A stretch of 64,000 nt of DNA from NCBI RefSeq assembly GCF_029227915.1, contig NC_079880.1:20708501-20772500 (forward strand), written 5' to 3'. The notes below the pieces were generated by a model. It did no database searches and was not told the DNA's origin. It saw nothing but the letters and a program-made list of their open reading frames with translations. Position numbers and translations under genes: made by a program. The stretch's first letter is position 1. Each line of letters starts with the position of its first letter. Origin of the DNA: Hydractinia symbiolongicarpus. Its lineage: Eukaryota > Cnidaria > Hydrozoa > Anthoathecata > Hydractiniidae. Shown here in pieces: positions 26,101 to 37,874 of the stretch.

Positions 26101-29100
26101 ATGAAACTTACCTCCTTATTTGTTTTCCTAATTTCCCGCGAAATAAATAAAAAGAAATATTTCGCAAACACTACATTTTCACGCATCCAAAGGAATTAAA
26201 ATATCAATTAAATCTATTACATTTAACCGGAAGACATTTCTTGGACTTATTGTATTAACTAGCTATTTTCTACTAACTAGCTCTAGTTGCTCAGCAATCA
26301 TTTCTACATCCATGTTTATTCTTTTGTCAGTTATCACGCACATTGTACCCAATCTGTACCTATACACTTAAGATATCATAACGGAATTTTTTTTCCCATA
26401 GAATCATGGGAAGAGACGGTTGCACCGAAAAAAGAAACGAAAATTGATTATAACCAGGTTAGAAATATGTTTTGATGACATTAAATATACAATATTAAGG
26501 GTTGGATCAAGGGGGGTGAACAAGTTTTAGATATTTTTGTGTCAATTTAAAAGCTTAAGTATTCAGAAAAATGTATCTATGTGAGTTAATTTTCGCAGAA
26601 ATAAATTTTTGCGAGGTAATAATTATATTTCGCGGAATGAATTTTCTGAGTTGCTTGTTTTACGAAAAAATTATTTCAGCAATCTGATAAAAACTTCAAA
26701 AGAAAATCCCAACAAAAATGATTCTCTTATAATTAGCTTTTGTATTTAACATATAACAGTATAAATGATACATTTTCGCACTTAATTTTCGCGAATTGAA
26801 ATGTTTAGCGTACCTTAAATTTCGCGGAAGGGACAAAAACTATTATTTTTGTAGACAAACAGATGACTAAAAAACTTTAACGAACAAACTACAATTTAAA
26901 ATCTTTCAGTGACAATAATGATAAAATAATTTTTGCAAAGCCATTAAAATTTGTTCCCTTTAAATTACGACAATCCTCAAGTCAATAAATTTGATTATTT
27001 TCTAATTTAGACATACAGTTACTTGCAGCAAGAAAAAGAGAAAGGCCATTTCATTGCTAAGCAACCTAGTATTAATACCGAATACAATAAACCGCCAGAC
27101 TTTTTGGAGTTGCGAAAACTGGAATTGAAAAATCGAGAACTGGAGAAAGAACGCGAAGAGCTGCGTGAGAAACGCGAGAGGGAACGTATCATGGAGGAAG
27201 AGAAGTTAAAAAGGCAAGCAGAAGAAGATAGGTTAAGAATTGCAAAAGAACAGGAACGAATACGAGCCGAAGATGAACGGGAGAAACAGAGAATTGCTGA
27301 GAAGGAGAGATTGCGCAAAGCAGAAGAAGAGAGGTTAAGAAAAATGGAGGAGGACATACTCAAGTCACAAGATGAAGTCGACCAAATATTAGCGAAGACA
27401 GAAAAACAAATTAAAATAGAGAAATACGGAAGAGCGAAGTATTCATTCCATCCACAGGGTCCAGGGTAAGAAGTTTATTTAGCATTGATAATTTTTTCAG
27501 GTCCATTTGATACTGGTATAGAAAGATAACCAACGTATTTAAAACTCTATGATAAGTTTTACAAGAAGTTGTTCAAGCATGAGAACAGCTCGCGAAGAAT
27601 CCACTCCAGTTTGAATTTGGAGTCTCTTGTCGAAACAAAGGCAGTTTTTTTTGTTATTTTTCAAACATGAACAAATGGGTCGATGGGTCAATACTCTGCA
27701 ACGAAGAGAATGCGAAAGGTGGACAGAGTTTGAAAATTTGCTCATGCACAACGAAATAGTCCATGTCAGGGCCCACGAAGGTCGCGAAATTCGGGAGATA
27801 GTTATGCTGACGTTAGCAACAATTAGCATATATGGATTTTAACCAATAACCTAAGATATGCTGTGGACATTGACAAGTGAATTTTGATATGTAATCACAT
27901 GTGTTCGCGGTCTACGTAATTAGTTCTTTTGTTTTATTAATTTTTTTCGAGGTTTATAGAAAATTTCAGTTTTTTGGGCCACTATTCAAAATAGCAAAAC
28001 AGCTTCTCCTGTCAAATGCTCCATGAGTTCTATCTTGGAAAACAAGTAGGGTTTTATAGGGAATGCGCTAGTCTCAGTTTCGGTGATTTCTGCATTCTGA
28101 AACAATTAACGCAGCGGCACGAGAAAGTTTAGAAAACCGAGAAAATGCTGACGTCAGCAATAATTATCGTATCAGATTTAACCAAATAACCTAGATCGCA
28201 AATTCTACGTTTAAATGAACTTTGACAATTTCGAAGTGTGTGAGCATAATATGGAAACGCTTGTGGGTTAAGTATTTATTTCAGAAAAATTTTGAACATG
28301 ATTGTAGACGACTTAATTTCCTACTTTTTTTAAAAAAGTATATATCAGTTGACGTAGGTGGTAATTGATAAAAGCGGATGTCGCGACCATAGTCGCTTGA
28401 GCAGAATGTCTGAGAACAATCCTAAGAAATTACGAGTTTTCGACAATCAGTCATGAAAGTCAGGAAACTCTGTAAGAAGCAACCTATTGTGTTAGTCGTG
28501 AAAAACTGAAACGTGTTTATATTTCCAGGGAGCTTGAATTCAAGAAAGGAGACACTATTCATATTTTGCAAGCGATTGATCAGAACTGGCTGGAAGGAGA
28601 AGTACATGGTGAAATTGGTATCTTTCCATGTACCTATGTGGAGGTAGGATCAGTTCTCCAATTTTTTTTTCCTCAAAAAAGTGATTTTTTATGGCTTGAC
28701 AGTTCTCTTATAATTCTATGCTTTTCAATTTTTTCTATTCAGGAATACTACAGAATTTTATTTTAAAAAAATGTATTCATTCAAGTGTAAATAATATTTA
28801 AATGAATTTTCTGCACAAAGGTTTAATTTGATTGTTCATTTAAAACTAGACAGTGGTATTAGTAAAATAATATTGCTAAGCCTTGATTTTTTCAAGATTT
28901 TCGAAGAAACAGCAGCAGAACTCAAACCTATTGAATCGAAATTGAATAAAACACAGACCCTTGCACCTTTGTCTCAGAAAAAAGCACCTGTTGTTGAAGC
29001 TGAGTTAATGCCGATGGTTGTGAAAAACGAAGAATCCATGCCAGTTTTGAATTTGGAGGCTGCTCCTGTAGGAAAAAACATTATCAATAATCATATTTCA

Positions 29101-32100
29101 GAAGATGTTAAAAACACTCCTAAAGAAGTGAATAATGAGTTTGAGCTAGAGAGGAAAATCGTTAGCGATGAAGTTAATAATGAGATTGGGTTAGCAAGAG
29201 CAAAATATACATTCAGAGCTGAAACAGAATCAGAGCTTGCTTTCAAAAAGGTAATTTACATTGAGCAGTGATATACTGTTGTTATTTAATGTGTTGAAAA
29301 CACTGAGGGGTCTGGGGCAATACCTATAAACGACATGATATGATTCTCAATTAATCAAAAATATATTACCCAAGCCCTGTGTTTTAAAGCCCTGTGTTTT
29401 GAAGGCCTGTGTTTTGAAGCCATGTGTTTTAAAGCCATGATGTTTTGAAGCCCTGTGTTTCAAAGCCATGATGTTTTGAAGCCCTGTGTTTTGAAGCCAT
29501 GTGTTTCGAAGCCGGGATGTTTTAAAGCCCTGTGTTTTGAAGCCATGTGTTTCGAAGCCGGGATGTTTTGATGCCCTGTGTTTTGAAGCCATGATGTTTT
29601 GAACCCCTGTATTTTGAAGCCATGATGTTTTGAACCCCTGTATTTTGAAGCCATGATTTTTTTTGGGATATTATTTTGAAGATCTTTTAGGACTATTCAT
29701 CAGCTGTTAGATCGTAGTTGAATATCAATAACATTTTCTCTCATAGGGTCAGCATATAAATATTCTCCGACAAATTGACGATAATTGGTACGAAGGGGAA
29801 CTGGATGGAAACATTGGGATACTTCCTGTACCATATGTGGAGGTACGTCATCTTGCTACATCGTGTTCTCTGTTAAGAACGTACTATCCCATTTTTACCA
29901 CAATATGTGTTTTTTGACAGTGTTCTTATTCAGGCGTTTTGTATGGGATTTCTCAGTTTTTATTCTACATGTTAGGTATAACCTTGCGTTCACATTGTTC
30001 TTGCTGTTTTAACCTAAACATAAAAAAAATGAGTAACATTTTTCATGTTGCTTATTGAATATATGTGCATCGCGTGTCTCGCTACTTGCGGTACCATTTT
30101 GCGCAGAGACAGACAGACAGATGACGGCTATTATTGTTATCGACAGAAATCTCGTTTTGTTTATTGAATATACGTGCATGTGTTTTTAGATTCTGAATGA
30201 AGCAAAGTCGTCACATACTGGTAGGTACTTTTTATTCAGCCATAGTAGATATACTATAAGGTTTATGAACTTTGGTCCATTTTTTTTACATGGCTTTTTT
30301 TTTTACAAGAAACGATGTTTTTAACTCAAGAATATAGGTACTGTCAACTGCTAACTTGCAAAATATTATGGAAATTAAAAAAGTATATTGATTGATTGAT
30401 CAACGAAACAGAGGTCTGACTCTATTATATTATTATTGAAATTATTTACCCGAGTGTCCTGCGAAGGAGGTCCTAGTGTATTAAAGGCTTCCCTTTGAGC
30501 TACGAAAGTCGTGGAAGCACAGCAATCGCTCAACTAGACAATCGCCTAGGATGTCAATCCTATTCTCATGCTAAGCGCTAAGCAGAAAGAATAGATTCAC
30601 CCTTTTTAGTCTCTGGTATGACTCGACCGGGATTTGAACCCAAGTCCTCCCGCTCTGCAAGCGAAAGTCGGTAAATTTTCAGAAAATTTCTTTTAAGTTA
30701 AGACTAGCTGGGCTGAACTCAAATTGTGTGTTCCTTATAAGAAAGCGTGTATGAAGCGCAACTGCTTTAGTTGGGGAAACTAAAGCAGTTATAATAATGG
30801 TTCTAACAGAAAAGAGTAGTCAAGTTAGGTAGCATTTAAACAGAAGGACGCTCGCTTTGTGTAGATTGATTGAAAATTACGAGCAATGTTTTTTCATATT
30901 TGTTCAGATTATCTAACAGAAGCCATACGCAATGTTGAAAACATGAAGCAGACAGAGAGAACGAAGATATCGAATGAACAAGTGCATCAGTAAGTCGTGC
31001 TTTTAAAAGTTGGTTTATTCTTTTTTTATGTTAGCAATTCTCTTTTATGTTTTCCATTTCTGTTGATAGTTTCTTCTCTCTTTTGATAAGCGAATTTATG
31101 TATGGTTTAAAATTAAAACGCTTTACTCATTTTCTTGAGGTAGTTCCTTGTACGATCATTTCATATATCAAAATTCTAATCACGCTGGTCAATATTTTTA
31201 TTTCTTTATTGTTCTGAACAATAGACCTATTCTTTTTAACCTAAAGTACCAGCTAGATGTTCTTATAAAGCATATTCTTATAAATTAAAAAGCGAGTATA
31301 ACTCGAAAAGAACGAAAATAAAACAGTAGACCTTTCCCGAATTTCCTAATTATGCCAAACTTAATTAAAGAGGTCGATACTAAAAATGATTCTCATCCCC
31401 AAGTTCGTTATCAAAAGATAGAATAAATTACCTATTTTCGTAAATATTTCTGTTCGTTAAGTGCCTCAACTGCGAGCTGAAAGTTGCGGTAAAACGCTCC
31501 ATATAGCCGAGCTTTCTAAGGATAGCATCGTTTTTAAATATAAATAAAATCCAACCAGAATATTATATTGCTTTAAAAAAATTCAGTTTCGTCATGATAA
31601 TTTAATATTCTATCTGAATATCCTTATTTAAAAGCATAGAACCATTATGAAATTTTGGATGACGTCATAATTATTATAATTTATGAAATTCGGGAAAGGT
31701 GTTTTGCATTAAGATTTCACGACTAAAAAAATATCTAGCACAGGAAGTCAAAACGTTTTCTTTCTTGACTTCTTACCCGACAATAGCGGACGGGGACTCT
31801 CAGCGCCTCTCTAGCAAAGGGGCAAGATCTATTTCGCCTTCTTAACTAAAAGTTTGACCAGCTAGTAGAGGGGAATTTCGGCTTCCGGCAACAAGCATCA
31901 AATCTGTTTTATACCAGGATTGGGAATGAATCTTTCTTACCGACGCAAAAATTCTAAATCACAACTCGTGTTTTTAGTGAAGAGAAAAGATATAACGGCT
32001 TCACAAACGGTAATGTTGATAATTCATATCATGATGAAAATGATAACAGCAATGAACTTGTTGGAACTGGTCAACCGTAAGTGAATTTGTTTTATGTAAA

Positions 32101-32624
32101 AAAATAGTTGACATTTTTTTTGAGGACACTTAAGTAAGTCGTACTTGAAGACGCATAGAAAAATTATCAACACTTACAATTCCAACCTCCTCCCCACGGC
32201 TTGTTAGGCTTTTTATATTTGGATGACCAACAAGCCCTGGAGACGAGGTTGGTGCAATTCCTATTTTATTCCTGCGCATATATATTTGATTGATTCTCTA
32301 TCGCGCATGTGCAAAAAAAATAATAAAAAATAGCTCGGTGGAATAATAATATACAATAAAATATGATTACAAATTTTTTTTTGAAACGAGACAAATGAAC
32401 TAACGCTTGGATAAAATGTTCGCTTCAATTTTTTTATCTTCCGTCTGTTTAGTTTTAAAGCTGTTTACAACTACAAAGCGACTAACGAAGACGAAGTCGA
32501 GTTGATCGTTGGTGATCATGTGCACGTATTAGAAAAATGTGATGACGGTTGGTTCGTTGGGACATGTCAACGGACTGGAGCATTTGGAACGTTTCCTGGA
32601 AACTATGTTGTACCGTTGTCGTGA
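17138..32624 (+). CDS. PDZ protein with coiled coil and three sorbin/vinexin-type SH3 domains
   Basis: Seventeen exons: 17138-17233, 21163-21314, 21669-21823, 21969-22081, 22258-22327, 22970-23120, 23974-24068, 24977-25084, 26402-26457, 27011-27465, 28529-28643, 28897-29250, 29747-29842, 30190-30220, 30908-30989, 31978-32076, 32453-32624. The joined frame is 2400 nt (799 residues), stop TGA 32622-32624. Residues 1-83 are a PDZ domain ([13 protein letters not shown], then [18 protein letters not shown]), closest in style to PDLIM/LDB3/synaptopodin-2 PDZ domains. Residues about 363-466 are a Glu/Lys/Arg-rich helix. SH3-1 (about 470-522), SH3-2 (about 621-672) and SH3-3 (743-797) resemble the ordered SH3 triplet of sorbin/CAP/ponsin and vinexin; SH3-3 ends CDDGWFVGT then FGTFPGNYV. 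Probable role (inference): actin-membrane adhesion or contractile scaffold. Exon 5 ([11 protein letters not shown]) may be a vestige of the sorbin-homology region. Confidence 0.92.
17234..21162. other. Long first intron of the PDZ-SH3 gene
   Basis: This 3.9-kb intron splits the PDZ domain between SK and VEPGG. It is AT-rich with many homopolymer runs and gctagcta-type simple sequence near 17490-17520. No exon, RNA gene or recognisable transposon was found. Confidence 0.7.
25085..26401. other. Intron 8 of the PDZ-SH3 gene with TTTTCGCG-rich repeat
   Basis: No coding exon. About 25900-26190 has clustered motifs such as aattttcacgca, ttcgcggattt and tttcgcgcac, similar to clusters at 8165-8250, 10830-11190, 26590-26640 and 26770-26830. 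They look like fragments of one dispersed palindromic repeat. Confidence 0.55.
27466..28528. other. Intron 10 of the PDZ-SH3 gene
   Basis: It interrupts the first SH3 domain between QGPG and ELEFKKGD. Short open frames on both strands lack splice-consistent ends or family resemblance. A roughly repeated block (ctcgcgaag/gctgacgttagcaac near 27590-27840 and gctgacgtcagcaata near 28150) suggests an old duplication. Confidence 0.5.
29370..29658. repeat. Minisatellite of about 28-30 bp in intron 12 of the PDZ-SH3 gene
   Basis: About ten degenerate copies of tgttttgaagccctg and tgttttgaagccatga. The minus strand stays open in more than one frame and would read repeats like [12 protein letters not shown] and [11 protein letters not shown]. 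No start context or conservation supports translation. Confidence 0.85.
30425..30670 (-). mobile_element. tRNA-derived SINE, 5'-truncated or diverged
   Basis: On the minus strand a B-box-like GGGTTCAAATCCC lies near 30638-30650. It is followed by a body of about 180 bp and an AT-rich (AAT)n-like tail at 30425-30440. The A-box region is weak. It is a different family from the copy at 4603-4862. It lies in intron 14 of the PDZ-SH3 gene. Confidence 0.6.
30695..30800. mobile_element. Fragment of TTTATAAGCAACT-family MITE
   Basis: The stretch gggctgaactcaaattgtgt, then ccttataagaaagcgtgtat, parallels the right end of the element at 51335-51752 (gggctgaacccaaaaatgca, then cttataaaaaaacgtgtatc). 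Confidence 0.45.
32184..32251. mobile_element. CTCGTCCCCAG-family MITE
   Basis: Left arm caacctcctccccacggctt and right arm gccctggagacgaggttg, with imperfect flanking repeat ttacaattc / gtgcaattc (32175-32183, 32252-32260). It lies in the last intron of the PDZ-SH3 gene. Confidence 0.7.
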
Positions 32625-34274
32625 ATGTCGCAACCAAGTGTTAAAGCCTCTATGCACACCGTCTCTCGTGTACAAAAAGTTCTGTTCTGGTAAATAGCCC
32701 CTTAAATGTACAAAAAAATTTTGTTCTGCAAAATATCCTTTTGTATATATATCCACCCTTAGTTACCAATAACGTTGATAATTTCTGCTGTACAAGTTGA
32801 AATTTTAAAAGGCGCTAATTTTGTAACGCTTTTCTTTATTTTTAAAATAATAATCTCTTTTGCGTGGCGGTTCGGTCAAATAGACCACCCGTGCTATTTT
32901 TAGAAACATTATTTATTCATAGATGGCAAACCTGTTTGTTGACAGGGGGATGTCAACAACTATTGAAGACAATTTGAAATGTTTGTGAAATTGTTAATAT
33001 ATCAATGTGTTTTTTATATACACTTTTTTCCACAGCACTATTTTGTGAAGGGGGAGTTCCATTTTTGAAATTACCCCAATACTTTCTCATTTCCAAACAT
33101 GTATGTAACAATTTCTGCATATTGGACAATCAGACTTCTGCATACTTCTATTCCAACTTCGTTCTTAATCAAAGATCAACCTTGTTTCAAGTTTCCCTAT
33201 GAATGGTCACAGACTTTTTTGGAAACCATTTGTGACGTCATTTCTACTTTTACTATTCTCTTAATTCGCCCTTTACGCTGGCGTATATTTGTGCAAAACA
33301 GCGTAAGAATAATTATCGATGCAGGATTTGACTCTGGAGTAAAGCTGCATTTACACGATCTAATACATAAACCTCAATGTTATTTTACTTCCATTTTCTA
33401 GTTTCGTAGCCAACTTAGTTTATCCAGCGAGCATAAAAAATTAAGTATGCTAGAAGTTTACTGTAAATTTGAACAATCGTATTTTTATGTTTTTGATAGC
33501 TGTAATAATATTCTAATTTGTAATTCTTGCATTTTCTTGTTGTTTAATTTTTGTAAATGAAGTATTGTTTGTGTAAAATAAGCACCATCTATTTGCCGCC
33601 ATCTTTTGTGTCTGAAAACATGTAACTGGCCACCGAAAAAAATTTGCAGAGAAGTATAACATTGGTGGTTGGCAAACTTTCAGGCCATGTCATGAGTTGT
33701 TTCCTTGCCCAGAGTGATAGTACCACAATTGTGGGAAGAGTTAATACTTTCAAGTTTTACTTTAGTTTCCAGTGCAGCGAAGTCCAACTGCTGACGCAAT
33801 TCTGGCAAAAAGCTGTAATCTTAAAACTATGAAATAATCTTTCATAAAAGTCAGTAATTGTGCAATATCTCATTTCACTTTGGAAAACCTTGCGTCTCCC
33901 GTGGGGATATATCGGTCGACAGTTTGTCTTTACTTGTGGTGTTAAGTACTAATTGAAAAGCCTCTTTTTGTGTCATTTTATGCCAGTATTAGTAAGTTTC
34001 TGGAGCTACGAAATAACAGTGTAATTGACCTTTTCTGAAATTAACATTTTACAAGAGTCTGGAATTTATTCACTGCGGTAGTTATTACGTTATTCCATTA
34101 TCCCAACTTTAATTTTATTATGCCAACCTCGACCTCAGACCTTTTTCTCGAAGTAAAAAATCATTGTGTTAATCACAGTATCAAAAAGTGGAACAGAAAA
34201 GCTGGAGACAGAACGTAAGTCAGTAAATAGACATTTTTGAATTTTTTTCCGTAGCTTTTTCAAAAAACATTTGA

Positions 34275-34347
34275 TAGAAAATAGCAAGCTCGTCCCCAGG
34301 GCTTTTTAGGTTTTATATTGGGACTGGGGACGAGGTTTAGAAAATGG
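34275..34347. mobile_element. CTCGTCCCCAG-family MITE with target-site duplication
   Basis: The element 34285-34337 runs from caagctcgtccccaggg to ctggggacgaggtt. It is flanked by tagaaaatag (34275-34284) and tagaaaatgg (34338-34347), a 9/10 match. Confidence 0.82.
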
Positions 34348-34437
34348 ATACAATGTTTCAATTCCTTGCCAAAAAAATTGATAAAGTGTGAAGATTTTTA
34401 AGATTTTTCGGCAAATATTCTGCTATAACAGTTTATT

Positions 34438-34528
34438 TATTTAGGCCAACCTCGTTCCAAGGCAAATTTGCCTTGTTAAATACCGGCTCAGAGGCCACAA
34501 GACCCTGGGGACGAGGTTGTAATTAGGC
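34438..34528. mobile_element. CTCGTCCCCAG-family MITE, longer variant
   Basis: The element 34447-34519 runs from caacctcgttccaaggc to ccctggggacgaggttg. Flanking tatttaggc (34438-34446) and taattaggc (34520-34528) match at 8 of 9 bases. Confidence 0.75.
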
Positions 34529-35004
34529 TATATTTGAACTTCCTTTGGAAGTGAGTTTTGCAAAAGAAATAAAAAAATAAGAAGATTTGACAATAATGCT
34601 ACAAAAACAGGACTTTTTTTCACACGCATGCTAAATTAAAGAAGGGTTCTCACGGAGCGAAGTTATGTTTGTTTTGATTTCGCTCCGCAAACAGTTTCTA
34701 CTTTTTCATGTCGAAATATTTCGTTGTAAACTTTTAACCAATCAGAACGCAAGCTTCACTGTTTATTGTTAGAAAAACTCATTACTACTGTAAATAATTC
34801 AAAATAACTGTCTTGTTTTTAATACCTAAAAGAGTGTTCACATTCAGTATTTAAACTTCGCCATATGTTTTTTGTTTTCCGTGAAAATCTAAAAAAAAAT
34901 TCGCCGCCGAATTCGCTATTCACATATGGCTTCGTGAAAATCCCCCTTAACTATACAGAATCTAAGGATGAAAAAATCAATATACTGAAATTCATAAAAA
35001 ACGT

Positions 35005-35333
35005 GAAATTCGGAAATTATTTAATTAGGTGTGCCAGAGGACATATGTACACACAGGGTGATCATGCAACAAAGTGTCATGGAAAATGGTATAGGGCGTA
35101 TAATGCACCACCAAAATACCTTTTAAAATTTAACCTTTAACTACACTATCCTGATATAAACAGATATGGCAAACATGAAATTCGAAAACTATTTAATTAG
35201 GTGTGCCACAGGAGATATGTACACACCGAGAGATCATGTCTACAAGGCGTATCATGCATTCAACAAAATGCCATGGAAAATGGTATAGGGCGTATAATGC
35301 ACCACCAAAATGCCTTTTAAAATTTAACCTTTG
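35005..35333. repeat. Diverged direct duplication of about 135-157 bp
   Basis: 35005-35139 and 35177-35333 are similar across their length; both end in the shared string ccttttaaaatttaaccttt. The second copy has an internal insertion near 35240-35265. The 91-codon open frame at 34865-35140 covers the first copy; no family resemblance was seen, so it is not called as a gene. Confidence 0.75.
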
Positions 35334-35487
35334 CCCACAAATACGTGCAACTTCTCAATTACCTTTTAAATGATTCAGAACCCAAAGACCTCTCCTTAAC
35401 ATAAATAATCAATTCAGAGATTTATTTCATATGATCCATATTTTAAATAACATTGGGAGACATTGGGAGACATTTGGATTTGAAGTT

Positions 35488-35635
35488 GTTGGAACTATTA
35501 AAAAGGGTATTATCTACACATTCTGAAGCACTTCGAACTGTTAAACAGGATATCATTTGAACACTCTGAAACAGTTGGGACTGGTAAACAGGATATCATT
35601 TGCACATTCTGAAACAGTTGGAACTGTTAAAAACG
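35488..35635. repeat. 43-bp tandem repeat, about 3.3 copies, directly upstream of a start codon
   Basis: Units of the form gaactgttaaacaggatatc followed by atttgaacactctgaaacagttg are 43 bp each. The last partial unit runs into the ATG at 35636, so the presumed 5' UTR or promoter of the PAN-like gene is made of this array. Confidence 0.8.
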
Positions 35636-37874
35636 ATGAATTTGCGTTTGTTATTACCCATACTCCACGACTCTTTTCTTCATATGATGGCACTTCAAGG
35701 GAAGTTCTACACATCAATAGATGAGTTACCTTATGGCATTATCATCAAACAATTGCAGGAGATGTCTATCGTTACTTGCCTGTTACTGTGCGAGAATGAA
35801 AAACTATGCGACAGGGCCATGTTTAAGAAGAGACTTGATCAACATGGAGATTGTTGGTTGATCCAAGAAAATACAACAGATGCAGGAGAGGAGATGCAAA
35901 GATTAAGAGAAGATGAATCCATTGAAAGTTTTAAAACATTACTTCGCAAAGTAAGTTACCTTCTTGTTTAGTTGTCTAGTGAAGTCAAGTCAAGTTGCAC
36001 AAATATGAATACAAATTCTAGCGCAGGTTTGTAGGTTTAAATTGACGAATTAAAAATATTGCTAAATTTGATTTTGCGACTGATCAATTATCCTAGAATT
36101 CTTTTATGACATTCTAAATTTAGTGTCATTATTAAATAGATAGTATCTGATAGTACTAATTTTTAAAATCAATGAAACTGCAATCATCACATTATTTTTT
36201 AGATGGATCCTGTTGCTAAGGTGGAAAATCAATGTATTGCTATTGAATGTAAAGACTCGACATTCAGCTGTGAGTGTACTGAAGGTAAAAATACTTTTCA
36301 AGATCAGATACTTTTAATAATGGTACTTTTATAATAGTAATTCCCTGTCGAACATATGTTCCCCAAATCGGTATTTCGTGCATACTTTTTTATTAGCATG
36401 AAACAATTAATCATGCTTAGGGTTTTCGAAATAGAGCTACGCGCGACTATTTTGAACACACAGATCGTTGCTATAGATACTAGTCGTTAGCGCGCTGAAT
36501 AGTTCACAATTCATCCGTTATTCCAGTCTTCAGATTATTGCCCGACTATCGCTATCTCTAGCATGTAAACAAACAAAATGTAAACAAGGCTGCTGCTGAA
36601 GCAGAGCACAAAGGATTTCTTTTTTTAAAAAAAAAAGACACGAGGAATAAATTAACCAGGGTACGTTTACCACGAAATGTTGAGCTTAAAAATACGCGTG
36701 AACATGGAAATAATTGGAATGGAAATCCGCGTTTAGTTATGACAGATCTCGAAGCTTGTTTACATTTTTAAGAAATGGAATTCTCCTTCACAAGCTTTTT
36801 TTTACATTGATAGACATTTGGTAACGAACCAGAAGATTAGAATAAAATCGAGGATATATTAATTTTGGACACAATCTTCTCTGACAGTACTTTGTTCGCG
36901 CGTAATAAATTACCTTACCAGGGTTAGCACTTGCCAACACTGTGCACGTTAGGGATAATTCATTTCTATTTTTGGATTCGTTGACCGACCTCGATACTAT
37001 GGTCTGTAGCATTTTTGATATAAAGATAAAACGCGATGAAACGGTTACGTTTCAACCTCATATAACCTCATATAGAAACCGCGACAGGAGTTTGAACTGA
37101 GATTTATTTATTATGCTAAATCTCGAAGGTTATTGAATACCCGAATGCGCGAAATGTTGTAGTCGCGAAGTTATTAAAGGTCACTCGTTTAAAACCACGT
37201 GAAATCACAAAATAAAAAATCCGTGGATAATTTGGATTTTGAATATCTTATTGCATCTTATAGAAATCGTTTGTTGATAATCAAAATTAGTTTTAGCTAC
37301 GGTTTTTAATTTCTACTAACACGAGTTAATTTTCCCGCTGAGATCAATGCTTCATCTACTTCCTTCTTCTTTTTACTTTTCCATCTTAAGTTATTTTTTT
37401 TTTCTTCTTCTAGAAAAGTGGAAGTTACTCAAGCGCAATGTATGTTTTGAAATGTCTCCACAAAAGTTTGGAACGTTTAAAATGCTAGGCGATGGACATT
37501 TACAAGGAGTAAAGTTAAAATACGTGAATGGAACTGGAATACTCTGCTCAATGGAATGGGAAGACACAAAATGGAGCTGTGGCGGTATGAAATACGCCAG
37601 GCCAGACCATATTGGTGTCGTCGTCAAAGATGGTCAAGACAAGGTGATTTATCCATCGAGTAAATACCATATTGCAAACCATTCTTACAAAGTACCAGGC
37701 TATAATGCTTATTCTCCTTACTTGGTATTCAATGCTTCTTCACATATTATAAATTGGGGAGAAATATTGACATTACATTTTAGTGAAACTTTGACCAGTG
37801 CGTATGAGAATTACAATGATGTAGAGAGTAACACCTGTGTCGATGTTTTTATTGATGTTATGTACTTAGAGTAG
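35636..37874 (+). CDS. PAN/apple-like secreted protein, cnidarian type
   Basis: Exons 35636-35950, 36203-36284, 37414-37874 join in frame (phases 0 and 1) to 285 residues, stop TAG 37872-37874. Exon 1 begins MNLRLLLPILH, a possible but weak signal peptide, so an upstream signal exon cannot be excluded. It continues with a PAN/apple-like cysteine pattern (VTCLLLCENEKLCDRAMF, later GDCWLI). Exon 2 is a short cysteine-rich piece (QCIAIEC, FSCEC) that resembles half an EGF-like motif. Exon 3 encodes about 150 residues with CSMEWEDTKWSCGG and a C-terminal part (YLVFN, then LTLHFSE, NTCVDVFIDV). From memory, similar C-terminal domains are common in secreted cnidarian proteins of unknown function. 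Function is unknown; an extracellular binding role is inferred. Confidence 0.72.
36285..37413. other. Intron 2 of the PAN-like gene
   Basis: This 1.1-kb intron is AT-rich. Open frames such as 36788-37012 on the minus strand show no domain resemblance. No transposon was recognised. Confidence 0.5.

Larger units (their letters stand above)
32625..34860. other. 3' flank of the PDZ-SH3 gene and intergenic sequence
   Basis: The first kilobase is probably 3' UTR. Open frames at 33005-33832 are short and have no recognisable domains or splice context. Two MITEs lie at 34285-34337 and 34447-34519. Nothing else is recognised. Confidence 0.5.

Noticed and set aside
27019-27363. Antisense Ser-rich frame opposite the coiled-coil exon
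   Set aside because: It is the shadow of the Glu/Lys-rich plus-strand exon 27011-27465.
34865-35140. 91-codon plus-strand frame as a gene
   Set aside because: Covers one copy of a diverged direct duplication; no recognised family, and the second copy is not open in the same way.
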